A DNA stretch of 64,000 nucleotides from Cordia subcordata (GCA_028554755.1 JAPTOF010000020.1:2423001-2487000), one strand, 5' to 3'. Shown: positions 13,031-26,002, counted from the first letter of the stretch. Notes: generated from the sequence alone by a model not told the origin. Translations and numbers: made by a program.

Positions 13031-16000
13031 TCATGTAGGTAGAGTTCTCAGCAAGCGCAAAGCACGCATCCATTGTGATCTTTGAGACAGCACAATTCTC
13101 CTTAAGGCTGGAACTGCGCCAGCAGCTATAATTGCAGCATGGTTTTCAGCATCCATGCTTAAATTGTATAATATTGCCAAACCTGCTTCAACAGCCCTAT
13201 CTGTACCGTTTTCGATCAGTTTTACCAGTGGGAAGATTCCCCCCACCGCAGCAACAGCTCTAGTAGAATCCACCACTCCTTCAGAAATTATTCTGTTGAG
13301 TTCGACAGCAGCAGCTTCTTGCATTTCAGGGGAATATGAGGATTTAATTTGTTCTATCAACCTTGGGATCGTTTCATAAATTGTTACCTCTACGTTGATG
13401 GGATTCTCATAGTCTAGATTGGATCCAGAAAAGGTGCTGAGTTTCACTAGACATGCAGCTACCCAGTCTTTGCTGTGAAGAGGAATATTGGACTTGAGGA
13501 TGTCGCGCAGCAATTTTGTGAAATGGCTAGAATTTATGGTCTGGTTGAAGCAATCAAAATCAAGCAGTCTTGTAAGTAGTCGGGAGGCTGCTGATATCGC
13601 ATGCCCAACTTCTTCAACCTCCAAAGCATGCAACTCTGGTTTTTGGCCCTCTATACCAGATTCCAGTTCTGCCCTTATCAGATCAAACAAGAATAATGAA
13701 TTAGTTCTCAAGACGCAATCTGTTAGTAAGAGAATAGTGCGTCTAGTTTTCACAAAATAGGCACAAGGCATGGTAACTCTCCATATATTCCACTTCAAAA
13801 GAATAAAAGAGTTAAGGTCCAGTGATGCTTGTAATGAAATGGATTGTGATAAAATTTTAGTAGTATAATTTATCTTGCAGCAAGATATTGAATTGCAAAA
13901 TTAACTACACAAATAGGAAAAAGTTGGAGTGATCTCAATATGAAAAGTATTACTACTTAGAAGTTGTTTGACAGTGCTTATTTGGGTGCTTATAAGGACC
14001 CAAAATAGAAAACTAGTGAGAGGAATTTTTTGTTTTGGGTGCTTATAAGCTTTGCCAAACGCCCTCTTAAAAGAATGTCAAATGAGAACTTTGGTCCAAG
14101 AGCTTCTTATGGTATCAACCGAAGCTAACTTGTGAATTTATGTGCAAGAAATTCCTTGGTAGTACTAATAATATAGTAATCCTTTCCAAGCACTTAAAAG
14201 AAAAAATCGATAGACAGCTATTATGAGCAACATGTTGCACGAAATATATGATCCTTTTTTGAAAAAGAGGTGTCGGAAAAATATTAGTAAGAGAAAGAAG
14301 TTAAATTGTAAGTAGTTAATGCTGTTTGATGCAATATCAATCTCTACTTTCCTTCTCATGAAAATCACAAAAGAAAGATCTTTGACACTTCTCTATCTCC
14401 TTGCATTTGTTAAACCGTAATTAAATTAAGGGGGTTGTGCAATCTCCATACCATTTAAAGTTTTCTGTTGGAAAACAGCATTCAATCCAGATTCTATGTC
14501 AATAGAGACAATTCTTTCCCTGCAAGGCTCAATATCTGCACAAAACTCAATGATGGAAGCTGCTTTCCTCTGCAAGTTTGGAGATGCTGTCTTCAGGATC
14601 TCAATAAGACGACCAAGGACACCAGAATCCAGAAGATCTCCCATATTTAAGTGTTGAGAGCTGTCAAAATATGCAGTTGAAGCACACACTCAGATATCAT
14701 GGACACTAATGTCTACTAAGAAAGAACATATTATGAACCAAGCCTGACATCAAAGGATCTGCAATCCTTCACCCTGGTTTCTTTGGTAATGTCATTACTA
14801 ATGTATCGTTATCTCTTGTGATGGTGAAGAGAGAAAGAATAAAATAAATGGTAAGAACTCAATCGTCAAACAATTCGCTCCCTAATAGTTAGTACTAAGT
14901 ATTAAGTGATAAGTGAAAGCAACTTGCCAAATGTAAAGCAGTTAGTAGCCTCGATAACCACTCATCACAAGGTCTAGAAATTTGGCTTTCTCTACAGAAA
15001 TTATGCTGACCTACATGAGGAACGCTATATTTGGCTCTATGTCTGTAGAAGAAAGAAGAGCACACCCACAGATTATTCGTCTGCACATTAGCCGATCTAT
15101 TCTTGTCTTTGCCTTTTATGAAGAGTAAATTCTACTACTTATGATCGCGCCGAAAAATGAAAAGAAAAAAAATAACAGAAAGATGAAACAATATCAATGT
15201 GAATGTTCAGTTCTTGCAGCTGCAAGCACAATAACATCTTGAATAGATTCTGACATGATAATCAGAAAATTCTTACCAATAAACTGCAGGAAGCTGAAGC
15301 AGTAAAGAGAAATAGAGTTCTGCTAAAAGAACAAACATGATAATACCTTGAAATCAACTTTGGATTGGCTTTCTCATCAACATTTGCAGCCTCTGCTACA
15401 ATTCTTGTTGCGTTCTGTCTGTTTATAGAACCATTAACTGGTCCATCATAAAACTGCAAAATTCATATGAACCAAATGGTAAGATATAAATGATATCCTG
15501 TTAGCTTCTAAGAAAAACAGGTTTGCAGGAGGCATAGACCTTTGACCTCATTTCTTTACTAGGGTCTAGGATCCGAGTTAGAATGTTCAGAATCTGCAAT
15601 CCACGTATCACTCTTCACAAGTTAGCATCACAGATCAAGATTGCACCAGCAATAAAGTTGGAAAATAGAAGAAAACACTACCACTTCAGTCAGGTGTTCT
15701 GATGAGTTTGACTGCTTAAGTAAATTAAGCAAAGGATAGAGAATGCCTTCTGCTTGAATTCTCTGGCAGACATCATTGCTAATGGACAAAAGATAAAGAC
15801 TATTTAGAAGCACTCCAAAATGCACCAAGTAAAAGAAGATATCAACATAGATAAAAGACAACAAAGAGAAAACTTAGAATTATAAATGACTTCATTACAT
15901 AAACTTTTAGGTTGCAAACTTGAAATATAAATCTAAGCGAAATCAGCTAACTCTAAGCGAGATTCTGCAGTTCAAGTACGTTAGTCTAGCAAGAAACACT

Positions 16001-19000
16001 TTGAGGTTGGTTTTTGACAGGGTGGTGGAGCTAGCAATGAGACTTTGAAGTCTCATTCCTTTGATGACATCATGAAATAGAAATCCCGTTTGCTCTGAGA
16101 AACTATAATGTTACCTTCTAACAGGAAAAGGGCGTTTCCCCAGGGAAGAGAAGAAAAACAGAAAACCTTGCTAAAACGGGAAGAAGAAAAAGCAATAAGG
16201 AAACAACAAGAGGAAATGCGATACACATATAAAGATTACCAAATGCAGAAACATCACAGTTATGGTCATTACTAAGTTGCCAGAAAGTATATATTAATCT
16301 TTAGCATCACCAACAACCAATTATTGGCTAAGGCAAGTATATCGAAAGAAAGATGAAACATGTGAAGAATCTTTTCTTCGCATTAGCAATCTTTCAAATT
16401 GGACCATTCATAATCTCATGCAAGGACTTAGTTTTCATATTTATTCTATCAGAAAACGAATCATGCAGATATATTAACTAACCTGACAGATAGCTGCTCT
16501 AGTGCCCGAACCGCAGCAAATCTAACAGCTTCACTAGGGTGATTAATTAACTGAACAAGACGCTTGATAGCTCCAGCTTCCTTAAATGAGACCCGCATAT
16601 GTTCATTGATAGATGCATCAGCAATAGACTCTGCTGCTTGGGTAATAGCTGACTCATCTTCAAGTTCAAGAATTAGAACTAGTCGAGCAACCCCATCCAT
16701 CACAGGCAAAAGAGTAAAGCTTCGATTCGATCTTTTATCTGCTTCCATTTCCATGGCACCTATACGGGCAAGGAACTGTTGCTGTGTTCGTCCCACTATT
16801 GCATTTATCTTTTCCTGGTCTAGATTTGCATCATTGTCTTGAATATTAAGCCCAAGAAGTAGTCCTGCAGCACCATATCTTGAAGGGCCTTTTGAGCTTT
16901 GTTTGATCTCTGTTCCATCAGGCAAAGAAGGCCATGAATGCAGAGCAGGTTTAAAAGACTTGTAGGCAGCTGCACCAACCAAAGGGACCAGAAGTAGTCC
17001 TTCCTCCATGATAAGAATCCTATTGAACTCATCCTTAGAGAGTTCTAGTAAAGTATTCTTTGCTTCTTTCCTTATGACTTTAGATTCCTCCACTTCAGTT
17101 GTCAAAAGCTTTGCCTGCACATTGTAGTAAAAGAACTCTAAAATTAGACATTTAGCAGTGAAGTTCCTAAAATCATGTCTTTCGTAGTTCAATAGAAACT
17201 AAGAAGAACCTGGTTCACTAACAAATTGTGACACGACTAACAGAAAAAGAGTATGTGGACTATAAAAGATGACAACAAAGATGCACCGACACCAGCAAAA
17301 GCCAGTGTACAGATGTCATGTAAAGGGTATTATTTAAATACTGTTTCAAAAGATTACAATTGTACGAGGTCCTGTGGCTACTAAACCAATTTGACCATAA
17401 AACCAAAAGAACTCTTCTGGTGATACATTTTGCAGCTCTAGATAGAGGGTATAAACAGTATATAGGTATGTGCTAATTGCTTCTTTCACTTCAAAAGAAA
17501 GCCTAATGGAAACTCATCAATATGTCAAATACCCATATATGTGCCTGAAAACTCAAGTACATATGCAGCAAGACTGACCAGTTTTGGAATAACACCAGCT
17601 TCTAACATGATCTTGTGATTCAAATGACTTAATGCCAAATTAGCCAAAACACCTCCAGCTGCTTCCTTCACCTTCACATCCTCATCCTCTAAAAACTTAA
17701 TCAATAAAGACAGGATATCAGAGTTTGCAATTTTCAGTCTGAGCTTTTCATCGGCAGTCAAGTTCCATAATGTACAAATGCTTTGCTCCTTCACCTGCAA
17801 AATGAATTCAAGTTTTTCCTAAATTTTGTTTGTCAATAAGGATGTGGATAGACAACTATGATTAGATTACATTTTTTATACATTAGAAGACAAAGAAGAT
17901 CGCCTTAACAGGCTGGCTATTTCTTCTACTGCCCCACTTGCAGCCACAGAGTCTCTATATTGGTTAACTGACGATATAGTCCTCAAAAGACCAGCAGCCG
18001 CTTCACATGCAGAATCAGAATCTGATTTCAAAAGATTCACTGTGAGATTAACAGCTCCATGAAACTGTATGATAGTATCAACATACTTCTTTCCTCCAAG
18101 TGAATAATTCCACAGTGCAACTATTGCCTGCTCTCTATCAAGAGGATCATTGTCTAACCCAAGCATCCGAACAAACAACGCCACATAACCATCACCAGTG
18201 CTAAATGAGGTTCTCTTTAGCTCATCAACATCCTGATATTGAAATGGAAAGACGATTCATCAGGTATGCCCCTGAAAGAGGGGCATCTATCGTCTTGATG
18301 AATTCTTTTAAGGAAATAAAAGAGAACATGTACAAATATCAGCAAAAAGTAAAATACCTCTTTGCAGCAGTACATAACAATGGGAAGGCAACTGATTGCC
18401 TGAATAATTAAAATAAACTAACTGTTGTAATGTTTGTGCTACATCTGATATATTCATGTCAAAGTTTAGAGCAATCCATTCAAGGTAGAGATCTAGTGCA
18501 TGACCAGTATTTGGAGAAATAATAAAATTGATGGTAACAACTTAAAGCCATACGGAGCAGATATTATATTAAGTCACACAGAATCAGTCCAAAACAAAAT
18601 CCACAATTAAACAAACATGATGTGTTGAGAATACAAAGCCTCACTCATGATACACAATATAGCAACAGTATATCTGGATTACTAATTCAAATACCATCTA
18701 ATCAGTTCATTCTAGAAGGAAAGAAGCACTACGCCTTTGCCATCACACACGTCCGAGGTGCTACATCAATGCTCTCTTGTCATGTACTTGATGGACAATG
18801 TATAGGAAAATTATCACTTTCTCCCACAAATAAGAGCAATGACATTTATAACTAAGTTAAATCAATACTATGTACAGAAGCATTTGTAACTTCGCCATTG
18901 CTAGGTAAACACAATGATTACATGTAATGAGCTTTACTGAAGCAAGGATGACTTTGTAAACAAATTTGACCTGAAGTACCTTTGCATGTATGAACTTCTA

Positions 19001-20114
19001 TTTTCTAACCGTACTCTGCATTCTGGTCTCCTAATATTCAACAATTGTTTCATGTGCATGCATAAACTCCATCCCCATAATTTTTAGAGCACACCATCTT
19101 CTAAAATGCATTGACGAGCTTATGATACATTATGTAGAATGTAGTCTCTAGACAAGTCTCGATACATTATGTAGAATGTAGTCTCTAGACAAGTCTCAAT
19201 ACCATAACTCTACTAACAATAATTTGCTAGCCTAATCTCGTCATAATTGCCTGAGCATTTCTTCCATAAAAATGTAGCTAGATAACTGTAATTCTGCAAC
19301 TATAATTGTTAATGTTACCACAGTTCAATCATATATAACAAACAAAGGCAATGTTTCTACCTAATATCATCAGAGTACTAATCTACTAGAACATAATTAC
19401 TACAACATTATTTTTTCTAGTGACAATTACGAATGACCAATAAACACATTAACATTCTTCTCTTCCCCAAAACTCAAAAACTTCCACACTATGCCAATAC
19501 CATCATTCAAAGAACAAAAACATCATTTTAAATATTACCATCAGTGTTGACTGACCACCTCAATTAAATAATTCTAGAGAGACGTTTATCATGTTTGTTT
19601 ATAATCTCCAACATGCCCCTGATATGCGAGGTACATGCAGCCCAAATTGACAAGCAAGTAACTTCACTGTCTTCAACAAGAATATCCAAAAACCAAAAAA
19701 AGAAATCATTTTTCATCATACACTTCGTTCAAGAATAATCAAACTTCAGTACAACACATACATAATTAACAATGCATCAAAACAAAAGAACCCAAAAACA
19801 TAAAAGCAATCAACAAGACTAATTTTTGGCATTTGAGAACATACCGAAGATGAAGAAGGTTGTCGGTTGGCATAAACATCCCCACCATCATCACTACAAG
19901 CCCTTGTAAGAACTGAGCTAGTAGACAACAACAAAGGGTAGTGCTTTCTTTGATGAGAAAAATGACAACTTGGAAAGCAGCTTTGAGGATACGGTGTTGT
20001 TCTCGAGGACAACCTTCTTTTAACTGTAATAACTTCCACATTTGTATGCAAGGTTTGGTGCTGCACAACAATGGAAGGCTTCAACTTGAGATTGTTTGCA
20101 ATTGTTAAGGCCAT
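13031..20114 (-). CDS. Chloroplast-targeted armadillo-repeat protein
   Basis: Nine deduced exons, minus strand: 20114-19845, 18232-17882, 17794-17579, 17114-16483, 15778-15682, 15593-15540, 15453-15347, 14660-14452 and 13668-13031. All have GT-AG borders, and the summed length of 2574 nt gives 857 aa with the phase kept. The first 90 residues are Ser/Arg-rich and look like a plastid transit peptide (VKRRLSSRTTPYPQS). The rest is helical armadillo repeats, e.g. GAVEEIASLLRRSS, AGVIPKLAKLL, GAIKRLVQLINHPSEAVR and GAVPALRRIVLS. It resembles the Arabidopsis ARM-repeat protein I remember as At1g23180, whose function I do not know. ARM folds usually bind protein partners. Intron 1 is 1.6 kb and intron 8 carries a MITE. 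Family is confident; the role is unknown. Confidence 0.85.
13960..14066. mobile_element. Tourist-like MITE in ARM gene intron 8
   Basis: 107 bp flanked by TTA at 13957-13959 and 14067-14069. The ends are imperfect inverted repeats (gaagttgtttgaca.. / ..tgccaaacgccctc) and share gtgcttataagg / gcttataagc. A 3-bp TTA duplication and a GTTTGG-type end fit PIF/Harbinger-derived Tourist elements. The same architecture recurs at 37287. Confidence 0.75.
19124..19197. repeat. 37-bp perfect tandem duplication in ARM intron 1
   Basis: Two exact adjacent copies of a 37-bp unit starting gatacattatgtagaatgt, at 19124-19160 and 19161-19197. The identity shows a recent slippage or duplication event. Confidence 0.95.
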
Positions 20115-21387
20115 CTTATCTTAACATATATTTTACTAATAATACCATTATTGTAGTTAAAAGGGTCTTTTTGGATAGCTTCTCGTTTATCTTTGTACAC
20201 GTTTTGGGAAACGTACAGTGTCTGCTGGAAGCTTATCGACGCAGATGGGGCAAGATTTTTTTTTCCCTTTTGTTTTCTGATGCTGAAAAAAAAAAAGATA
20301 TTTCTTTTCTAATACTATATATTAAATTAAATTTTATAAGTGTTTTTCTAGAAAAAGTTTTTACTGTGTAAGGGTGTTTTTTGGGTCAATTGTAAGGGTG
20401 TTATTCATGATTTGAATTACTTTTTGATCTTTTAAAACTTGTGTTTAATTTGATTTGAAATGGAAAAATTCTATGTTTTTGAAAAGAATTACTAATATTT
20501 TATACTCTCCTGTACTTGTTTAGAAGCGTGTTTATAATATAATTATCCAAAAGGGTAATTTAGTTTAATAGAAAGAGATTATAAGCTTTCGAAAATTTAA
20601 AACTCAAAGGCATAAAGAAAAGATGAATTTCTTGGTTAAATTAGCTTATAAATTATTTTAGGAGAAATTGAGTAGTGAGCAGGATATTTTTAAAATAATT
20701 TCATCTTGAAGTTAAAAGCGAACGACGCGAGCTTATGAGGTGAACAGTCCAGAAGGACAGAGACCTTAATCGTCATGTGGACACCAAGTTGAAGAAGTAT
20801 TCATCACAAAAAGCCAGCGCAAAGTCTATTTGTCCAATCCAAGAGTCCATTATGATCTCTAACTTAAATGGCCCAAACAATACCGATCTGTTTTCACCAC
20901 CTGCAGATTTTTTCTTTGTCAAGCCCAATTTCTTAATACACTAATATTTTCATGCGGAGCCGTCATCTCGTAGAGCTTGTTTTGTGCTTGGGCGGTTGGT
21001 TTGGCCCATGTTTCTTGTTTATTTTGGTTTGGGTTTTGACCCAGAGTCTTGTTTGGCATGTGTTTGCCCATTTATTTGGGCTTTGGCCCCAATACTTATC
21101 AGTTGTTTGGTTGTAAATTTATTTTGTTATTATTGAATCCTCTTTTGCTGACAAAGAATGATCACGAGCCAACAAGAAAACTAAAATTTGCAGAATTCCT
21201 TTTAACTGGGACTGGAAATTCAGACTCGAACTCAAAAATTTCGTTGGACACAATAACTCCAAAAAGTACAACATAAATTAGTGGACCTTGCTTTGTCATC
21301 AAAATGGAAAAGCTAAATTGAATCTAATCCTCTAAATCCTAACTCAGCATTATCGAAAAACAAGAACCTCAAAATGCAAAACCAAAG
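20115..21387. other. Region between ARM gene and phytocyanin 1
   Basis: Contains the ARM gene promoter side (near 20115) and the 3' flank of phytocyanin gene 1. About 21150-21387 is similar to 27535-27783 beyond phytocyanin gene 2, so the phytocyanin duplication included at least about 250 bp of downstream DNA. No other gene recognised. Confidence 0.55.
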
Positions 21388-21640
21388 ATGTAGTCAAAGG
21401 TAGTGGCGGAGCCAGGATTTTGACGTAATGGGGTGAAATATTAATTTTTTTTTAACTCAAAAAAATCAAAGGAAGAACTTGTAATGAAACATCATATATA
21501 AAAATTTACATATAGAGTTAGATGATATTATTGTTAAAGATCATTAAGAATGAACTAAATAAGTGACAATATTTGAAATTTTAGATTGCCAATCAATGTT
21601 AATAATTCTACCACTACTTGCCCCCTAGCTCCGCCATTGA
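21388..21640. mobile_element. Small TIR insertion at the phytocyanin 1 stop codon
   Basis: About 253 bp present in gene 1 but absent from gene 2, where the flanking sequences accaaag and gcaacaacag are contiguous (27780-27787 region). The ends are inverted: gtggcggagccagg near 21402-21415, and the reverse complement of cctagctccgccat near 21625-21638. Flanks (aaaccaaag / gatcaaaag) suggest an imperfect 8-9 bp duplication. The GGCGGAGCC.GG end is one I associate with dispersed plant repeats, but I cannot name the family. Confidence 0.7.
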
Positions 21641-22389
21641 TCAAAAGGCAGCAGCCGCGCACAACCCGAGCGTGGTAGCCATTAACCAGTTGGAAGAAAG
21701 CGTCAATGAAGCACTTCCTCCTGATGGAGACCTTGGTGCCGGTGGATTTTGGCCACCCGAGAAACGTCGTGGTGGTGGTGCTGGGGGAGAATCTGGAGGA
21801 GAATCATCTGGAGCAACAGCGAATTGGAACTTCATGCCAGCTTCACAGTGACCAGGGACACCACAAATGTAGCAGTAAGTACCAGGCTCCGTAATATTTA
21901 TGATGTCATTCCCAGATGTGTAAGTGGCTATTGGAGATGAGATGGTGCATGTATCGTAATCTGAGCCCCACACTTCAAGGACGTTGTGCTCATTCGGGTC
22001 ATATTTGAAAACTACATGCTCCAAAATAGAGAGTCACTACATACCAGGCACACGCACTATATATATACATATTGCATGAAACTTGTTACGTATATGTTTT
22101 AAAGACGAGCATTCTCTCATATTATTAATACTCTTCTGGTAAGGTATTAAGAGAAAATTTTCAATGATTTACATGATTATAATAAGATGAAGGAGGACAT
22201 AAAAATAAGTAGATTTTTACCGAGAACATCACCAACCGAAAAACCCTCGCCGGCAACCCAGTTATCGTAAAAATTATCTTCCGTTTTTGTCCAACCTTTT
22301 TCGTTGCCTACTGTGTGAACAACAGTCCTGGAGGCCCTGACGGAGGCTACCATAAAGAAAACGAAAATTGCAATTTTGCTTAAAGCCAT
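21641..22389 (-). CDS. Phytocyanin 1 (uclacyanin/early nodulin-like, Met axial ligand)
   Basis: Two exons, minus strand: 22389-22221 and 22011-21641, phase-1 intron, 179 aa. A secretory signal peptide (about residues 1-19) is followed by the plastocyanin-like domain. The type-1 copper ligands are present: His in NEHNV, then Cys, His and Met in CGVPGHCEAGMKF (C-x4-H-x4-M). The disulfide Cys of DTC and GHC are present. A Pro/Ser-rich, arabinogalactan-like linker and a hydrophobic tail suggest GPI anchoring at the outer plasma membrane. These are extracellular electron-transfer or cell-wall proteins. The stop codon comes from an inserted element; relative to gene 2 the last four residues (GFAF) are lost, leaving the tail ending CAAAAF. 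First of three tandem paralogues. Confidence 0.9.
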
Positions 22390-22478
22390 GAGTAATTAAT
22401 TCAACCACCAAAAAAAAAAAAATGAAGCAGGAAGAATGAGCTAGGCTTAATGAACAAAAAGGATTCATCACCCTGCCT

Positions 22479-22486
22479 TATTTATA
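22479..22486 (-). promoter_or_regulatory. TATA box of phytocyanin 1
   Basis: TATAAATA on the minus strand, about 90 bp before the start codon, followed by aaggcaggg. The same arrangement (TATA then GGCAG) precedes the other two phytocyanin genes. Confidence 0.7.
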
Positions 22487-22489
22487 GGC

Positions 22490-22911
22490 TTCCAAAGTAT
22501 AATATTTAAAGAAAAGATACCTAAATTCTCGAGTGACGATTCTGAAAATACCATAATCGAGCCATTATTATGACTTGCATGTGACAATAAATTATTTTGA
22601 TTGCACAAGAATCAAGCTATTTTTCCATGGATCCGAATCCTCTCTGAGTAGAGTTGTCTCCGAATGATTAAAAATGTGAATTTTAGTCCCTTATATTTAA
22701 ATAGGAAATCTTAGCCATTCAATGAAAAAAATAATTAATGTTTCCTTTTTTATATTTTTCCTAACCAAAATTTGTCAAGACATTCACTTTTCTTTTTATT
22801 TTTTTTATTTTTTTCCTAAACACAATATAATCAAAATATGGCATATTTCTTACACTTTGTAAAATTACATCATCTTCTCTTTTTTCTCGGTTCTGTTCTC
22901 GGGAAAAAAAA
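22490..22911. other. Upstream region of phytocyanin 1
   Basis: AT-rich sequence between the phytocyanin 1 core promoter and the kinase relic. No further feature supported. Confidence 0.5.
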
Positions 22912-23015
22912 TGGCAGAGGAAGTAGTTTGTCACCTATAGGAGATTGCAAAGGCTACTAATAATTTTGATGAAACTAGAATAATTGGGCAGTGCGAATAT
23001 GAAAGTCCACACTTC
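22912..23015 (+). pseudogene. Receptor-like kinase fragment (relic)
   Basis: The + strand frame reads EIAKATNNFDETRIIGQ at about 22942-22992. This resembles the start of the kinase region of plant receptor-like kinases (EI..ATNNFDE..IIG.GGFG). An in-frame stop precedes it (tag at about 22938), the glycine-rich loop is lost (CEYES instead of GGFG), and a stop follows. No remaining kinase subdomains were seen. A short dead fragment of about 100 bp. Confidence 0.5.
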
Positions 23016-24025
23016 TGACTCCTTGGGAAGCAGGTATGCTAGAAATCTTTTTAACATTCTTTTCATCTTTTTATTATAATTTGTGAATGATATGAGTATA
23101 TTTGCTTTCGGATTAAAATTGTGGCAGAGAATGAGGTCTGAATTTTGATAGAAGAAAGTTGAAGACCAAAAATTTGAAATAGCACATGTTAACTATTAGG
23201 CAAGAACGTAACATATAGCATTAACAAACTAGTAGTTTTTTTCGATTTTGATAGCACTTAGAGCTTTTACATTGTTCCCACGAGCAGAACATATGATTGA
23301 TGTTATTGCATATTACTAGATGATGTTTATTGTGAAAAAACGACTTGTGGTTTATATTTTACAAGATAGTTTGCTGTATTAGGTATAGTTTGGTGGTTTG
23401 ATGATCAAAGACTTATCATGGTTGTTCTTTTCTTCTTTGTTTTGAATAAACTCCAAAAGAGTTCATTTTTGTCTTATACGTTGCGATTATGATTTTAGAA
23501 CCATCCACACAATATTTTCATTGGGAACTAGTTATGTTGACACAATGAAAATTGGGGTTGATAATTTACCTAAGATTCTTAATGTCAACAGGCAATACTG
23601 AAAATCATTATTGGGATATCGAGAAATTTATTATTATAAAAGTCACAAATCATTAATTTAGTGCATGTTTATAGTTAGAATTGATTTGGACAAAATACAA
23701 AATTGAATAACATAGCTACAGTAACATAAACAAAACCAAAATAATACTCCCAAGGAGCTACACATATTGCTAAAGTCATCACATGGTTGTCTCCTAGTCC
23801 ATATAGACACTTACCATTAAACTGGACAAAAATGGTGATGGAAGGACCAAAAATGTAACTTTTGAAAAAATATAGGGAATTTCAATTGTAGTTTGGTAAT
23901 TTAGGGACTAGCGGTGTATTTATGCCTAAACATAGGGGATCTATAAGCAAAAAACCCTACAAAATATAATGTTCATATCATCCTTTTCTTTTCTAATTAT
24001 TATTTTTTAACTTTGATTATATAAT
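23016..24025. other. Intergenic, no gene recognised
   Basis: AT-rich sequence with no supported gene. A phrase near 23840-23950 (aaaatgtaac..., ...tttagggactag) resembles one end of the long-inverted-repeat elements seen elsewhere, but no partner end was found. Confidence 0.45.
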
Positions 24026-25173
24026 GGATAAATGTCATTTTCCCCATAAATTTTAGCTTAAATTCAAGACTCCCCCAAGAAATTTTAACTCTATCCATAT
24101 CTCCCCCTTGCCATTAACGTAACATTACCAAATAAACCCTTATACTGAAAAGTATTTTGTATTTATTTATTAAAGTAAAAAAAAATTAAATAACTTGATA
24201 AAATTATTCAATAAAAAATCTACAATCAATTTGCAAATGATAAATATTTTAATTTCAAAATATGAAGCCTATTCGTAAAATATGTGTTAACCATAAGCTA
24301 CTTTTTATTTTTTTTTCTTATCTATTATTTATTAAATTAAAAAATAAATAAAATAATTTTAAAAAATCATTCAACAATATCTACACCAAAATAGAAAATA
24401 AAAAGATTATAATTTCATTACATAAAGAAGTATACAAAATAGTTTACTAACAAAATTTCTCTTACCCACCAAATTTAAGAGAAAAAAATTAGAACTTACT
24501 TTCTATTTTTTCAATATATCTAGTTTATTTATATACATTTAAAATAGAATCATCATTTCTACTTAATTAATACATATACTTGGAACAGACTAACTTTTAA
24601 TAATATAAAAATAAGCAAAAAAATTTAATTTACTGTATAAAATTTGTGTTGATCATGAAATTAAATAAACATAAAATTTAGATTGAAATTCATCTTTTTT
24701 ATGGAATTACAAATACACTTATAAAAACATAATAGAAAAATAATTTAATTAAGACAAGGGAACATAATATTTTCATTTTTTTAACCTCCACCCTCATGTG
24801 ATTTGAACTTAAGACCTCACTCATGAGAAAGATTGTCTTAATTACTTCAGCTATCCCTTGATTCATTTTTATTTAATTGTTAGACATGTGGGCCCCTACA
24901 GTAACCACATGATATATGGTTCATTTTATGTGCTAATAAACCCTTTTTGGGCTACAACGTGGGGATGTAACATTTTAAAAAAATAAAAATAGTAGAAAAA
25001 TAGAATTAAATAGTCTAATAAACAAATAAAAAGATGAAATTAGCAAAATGTCATTAAACGTAAGGCATTATTTAGCAAAGTTTGATGTCATGTAAAGAAG
25101 TGGGTAAAACTAAAATTTCATGAGGGACTTTAAAAGTTAAGCAAAAGCTTGTGGGGGTAAATGGCATTGTCTT
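24026..25173. mobile_element. Long-TIR element, ~1.15 kb, non-autonomous
   Basis: The left end (ggataaatgtcattttcccc...) and the reverse complement of the right end (gacaatgccatttaccccca...) align imperfectly for about 75 bp, including the shared ctcatgaaattttag / ccaagaaattttaac stretch. The interior is AT-rich without coding potential. It resembles the 219-960 element in style. No clear target duplication was found, so the borders are approximate. Confidence 0.5.
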
Positions 25174-25248
25174 CTTTAATAACTATGGTTGAGGTTGAAT
25201 ACAAGTTGGACAGGCCCTAAAGCATTGACTAATGGGAATTGTTTTATA

Positions 25249-25340
25249 ATTTTTAAGGTTTTATTATAAAAATTAATTAGTTAATTTGAGGAGTAGTCTA
25301 CACACTTAAAAGGTTGTCTAGATTTTATCATTTTTCTATT
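25249..25340 (+). repeat. Dispersed repeat family A, copy 1 (degenerate)
   Basis: Contains ttattataaaaattaattag.ttaat.tgaggagtag, matching the core of copies at 25710, 26003 and 29822. The upstream part is more diverged. Probably a fragment of a longer retroelement. Confidence 0.45.
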
Positions 25341-25709
25341 TAGGAATAGTCTATATTGTAATATCCCTAACATGTGACTCAGAATAGTACATGTACCACT
25401 TGATCGATGGGTTGAACTTAGACAGTTGTGTGACCTATTCCACAACCTGAAACAAATGCATATGCAACTTTGGTGGTTGCAAGAATCGCAACCTAGTGAA
25501 ATTTTGGTGGCTGCAAGATGGTGACCACGTGAATAGATGTGCGTAATAAACGAGCTCTGGGCAGATTACATGTGGATGAATGCCATGACCTAGATCAAAT
25601 GTAAATGCAACTTTTGCGGGCTGCATGGATGGTAACTATGTAAATGAATCTGCATGATAGAGGAGCTTTTGATGGGTCACACATTGATAGATGCGTGATG
25701 GATTGTACC

Positions 25710-25835
25710 AAAAGCTCAACTCCTATGCCATGTTAAAAGTTTGAGGTTCCATTATAAAAATTAATAGTCAATATGAAGAGTGGCCTAGGACGTTATATGG
25801 TAGTTTTAGATGTGATGATTTTTCTTGAGAAGAAT
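25710..25835 (+). repeat. Dispersed repeat family A, copy 2
   Basis: Reads aagctcaactcctatgccat, then gttaaaag, a ccattataaaaattaa core and a tgatgatttttctt end. The same order of blocks occurs in copies 3 and 4. Confidence 0.55.
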
Positions 25836-26002
25836 GCATTTTAGCTCCCCCTTCTCATGTGTGATGACAATTTAGAACCAAGAACTAAGAACGAGGTTGG
25901 ACTTAAACAAGTTAAACGGGAATCCTGCAAACCATGAATCAAGCACTTATATGAATGAAATAGCTAGGGATGGATTACATATGCACGATTACAATAAACT
26001 AG

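Noticed and set aside
23820..23960. Another long-inverted-repeat element
   Set aside because: Only one end-like phrase could be found; no inverted partner within a few kilobases.
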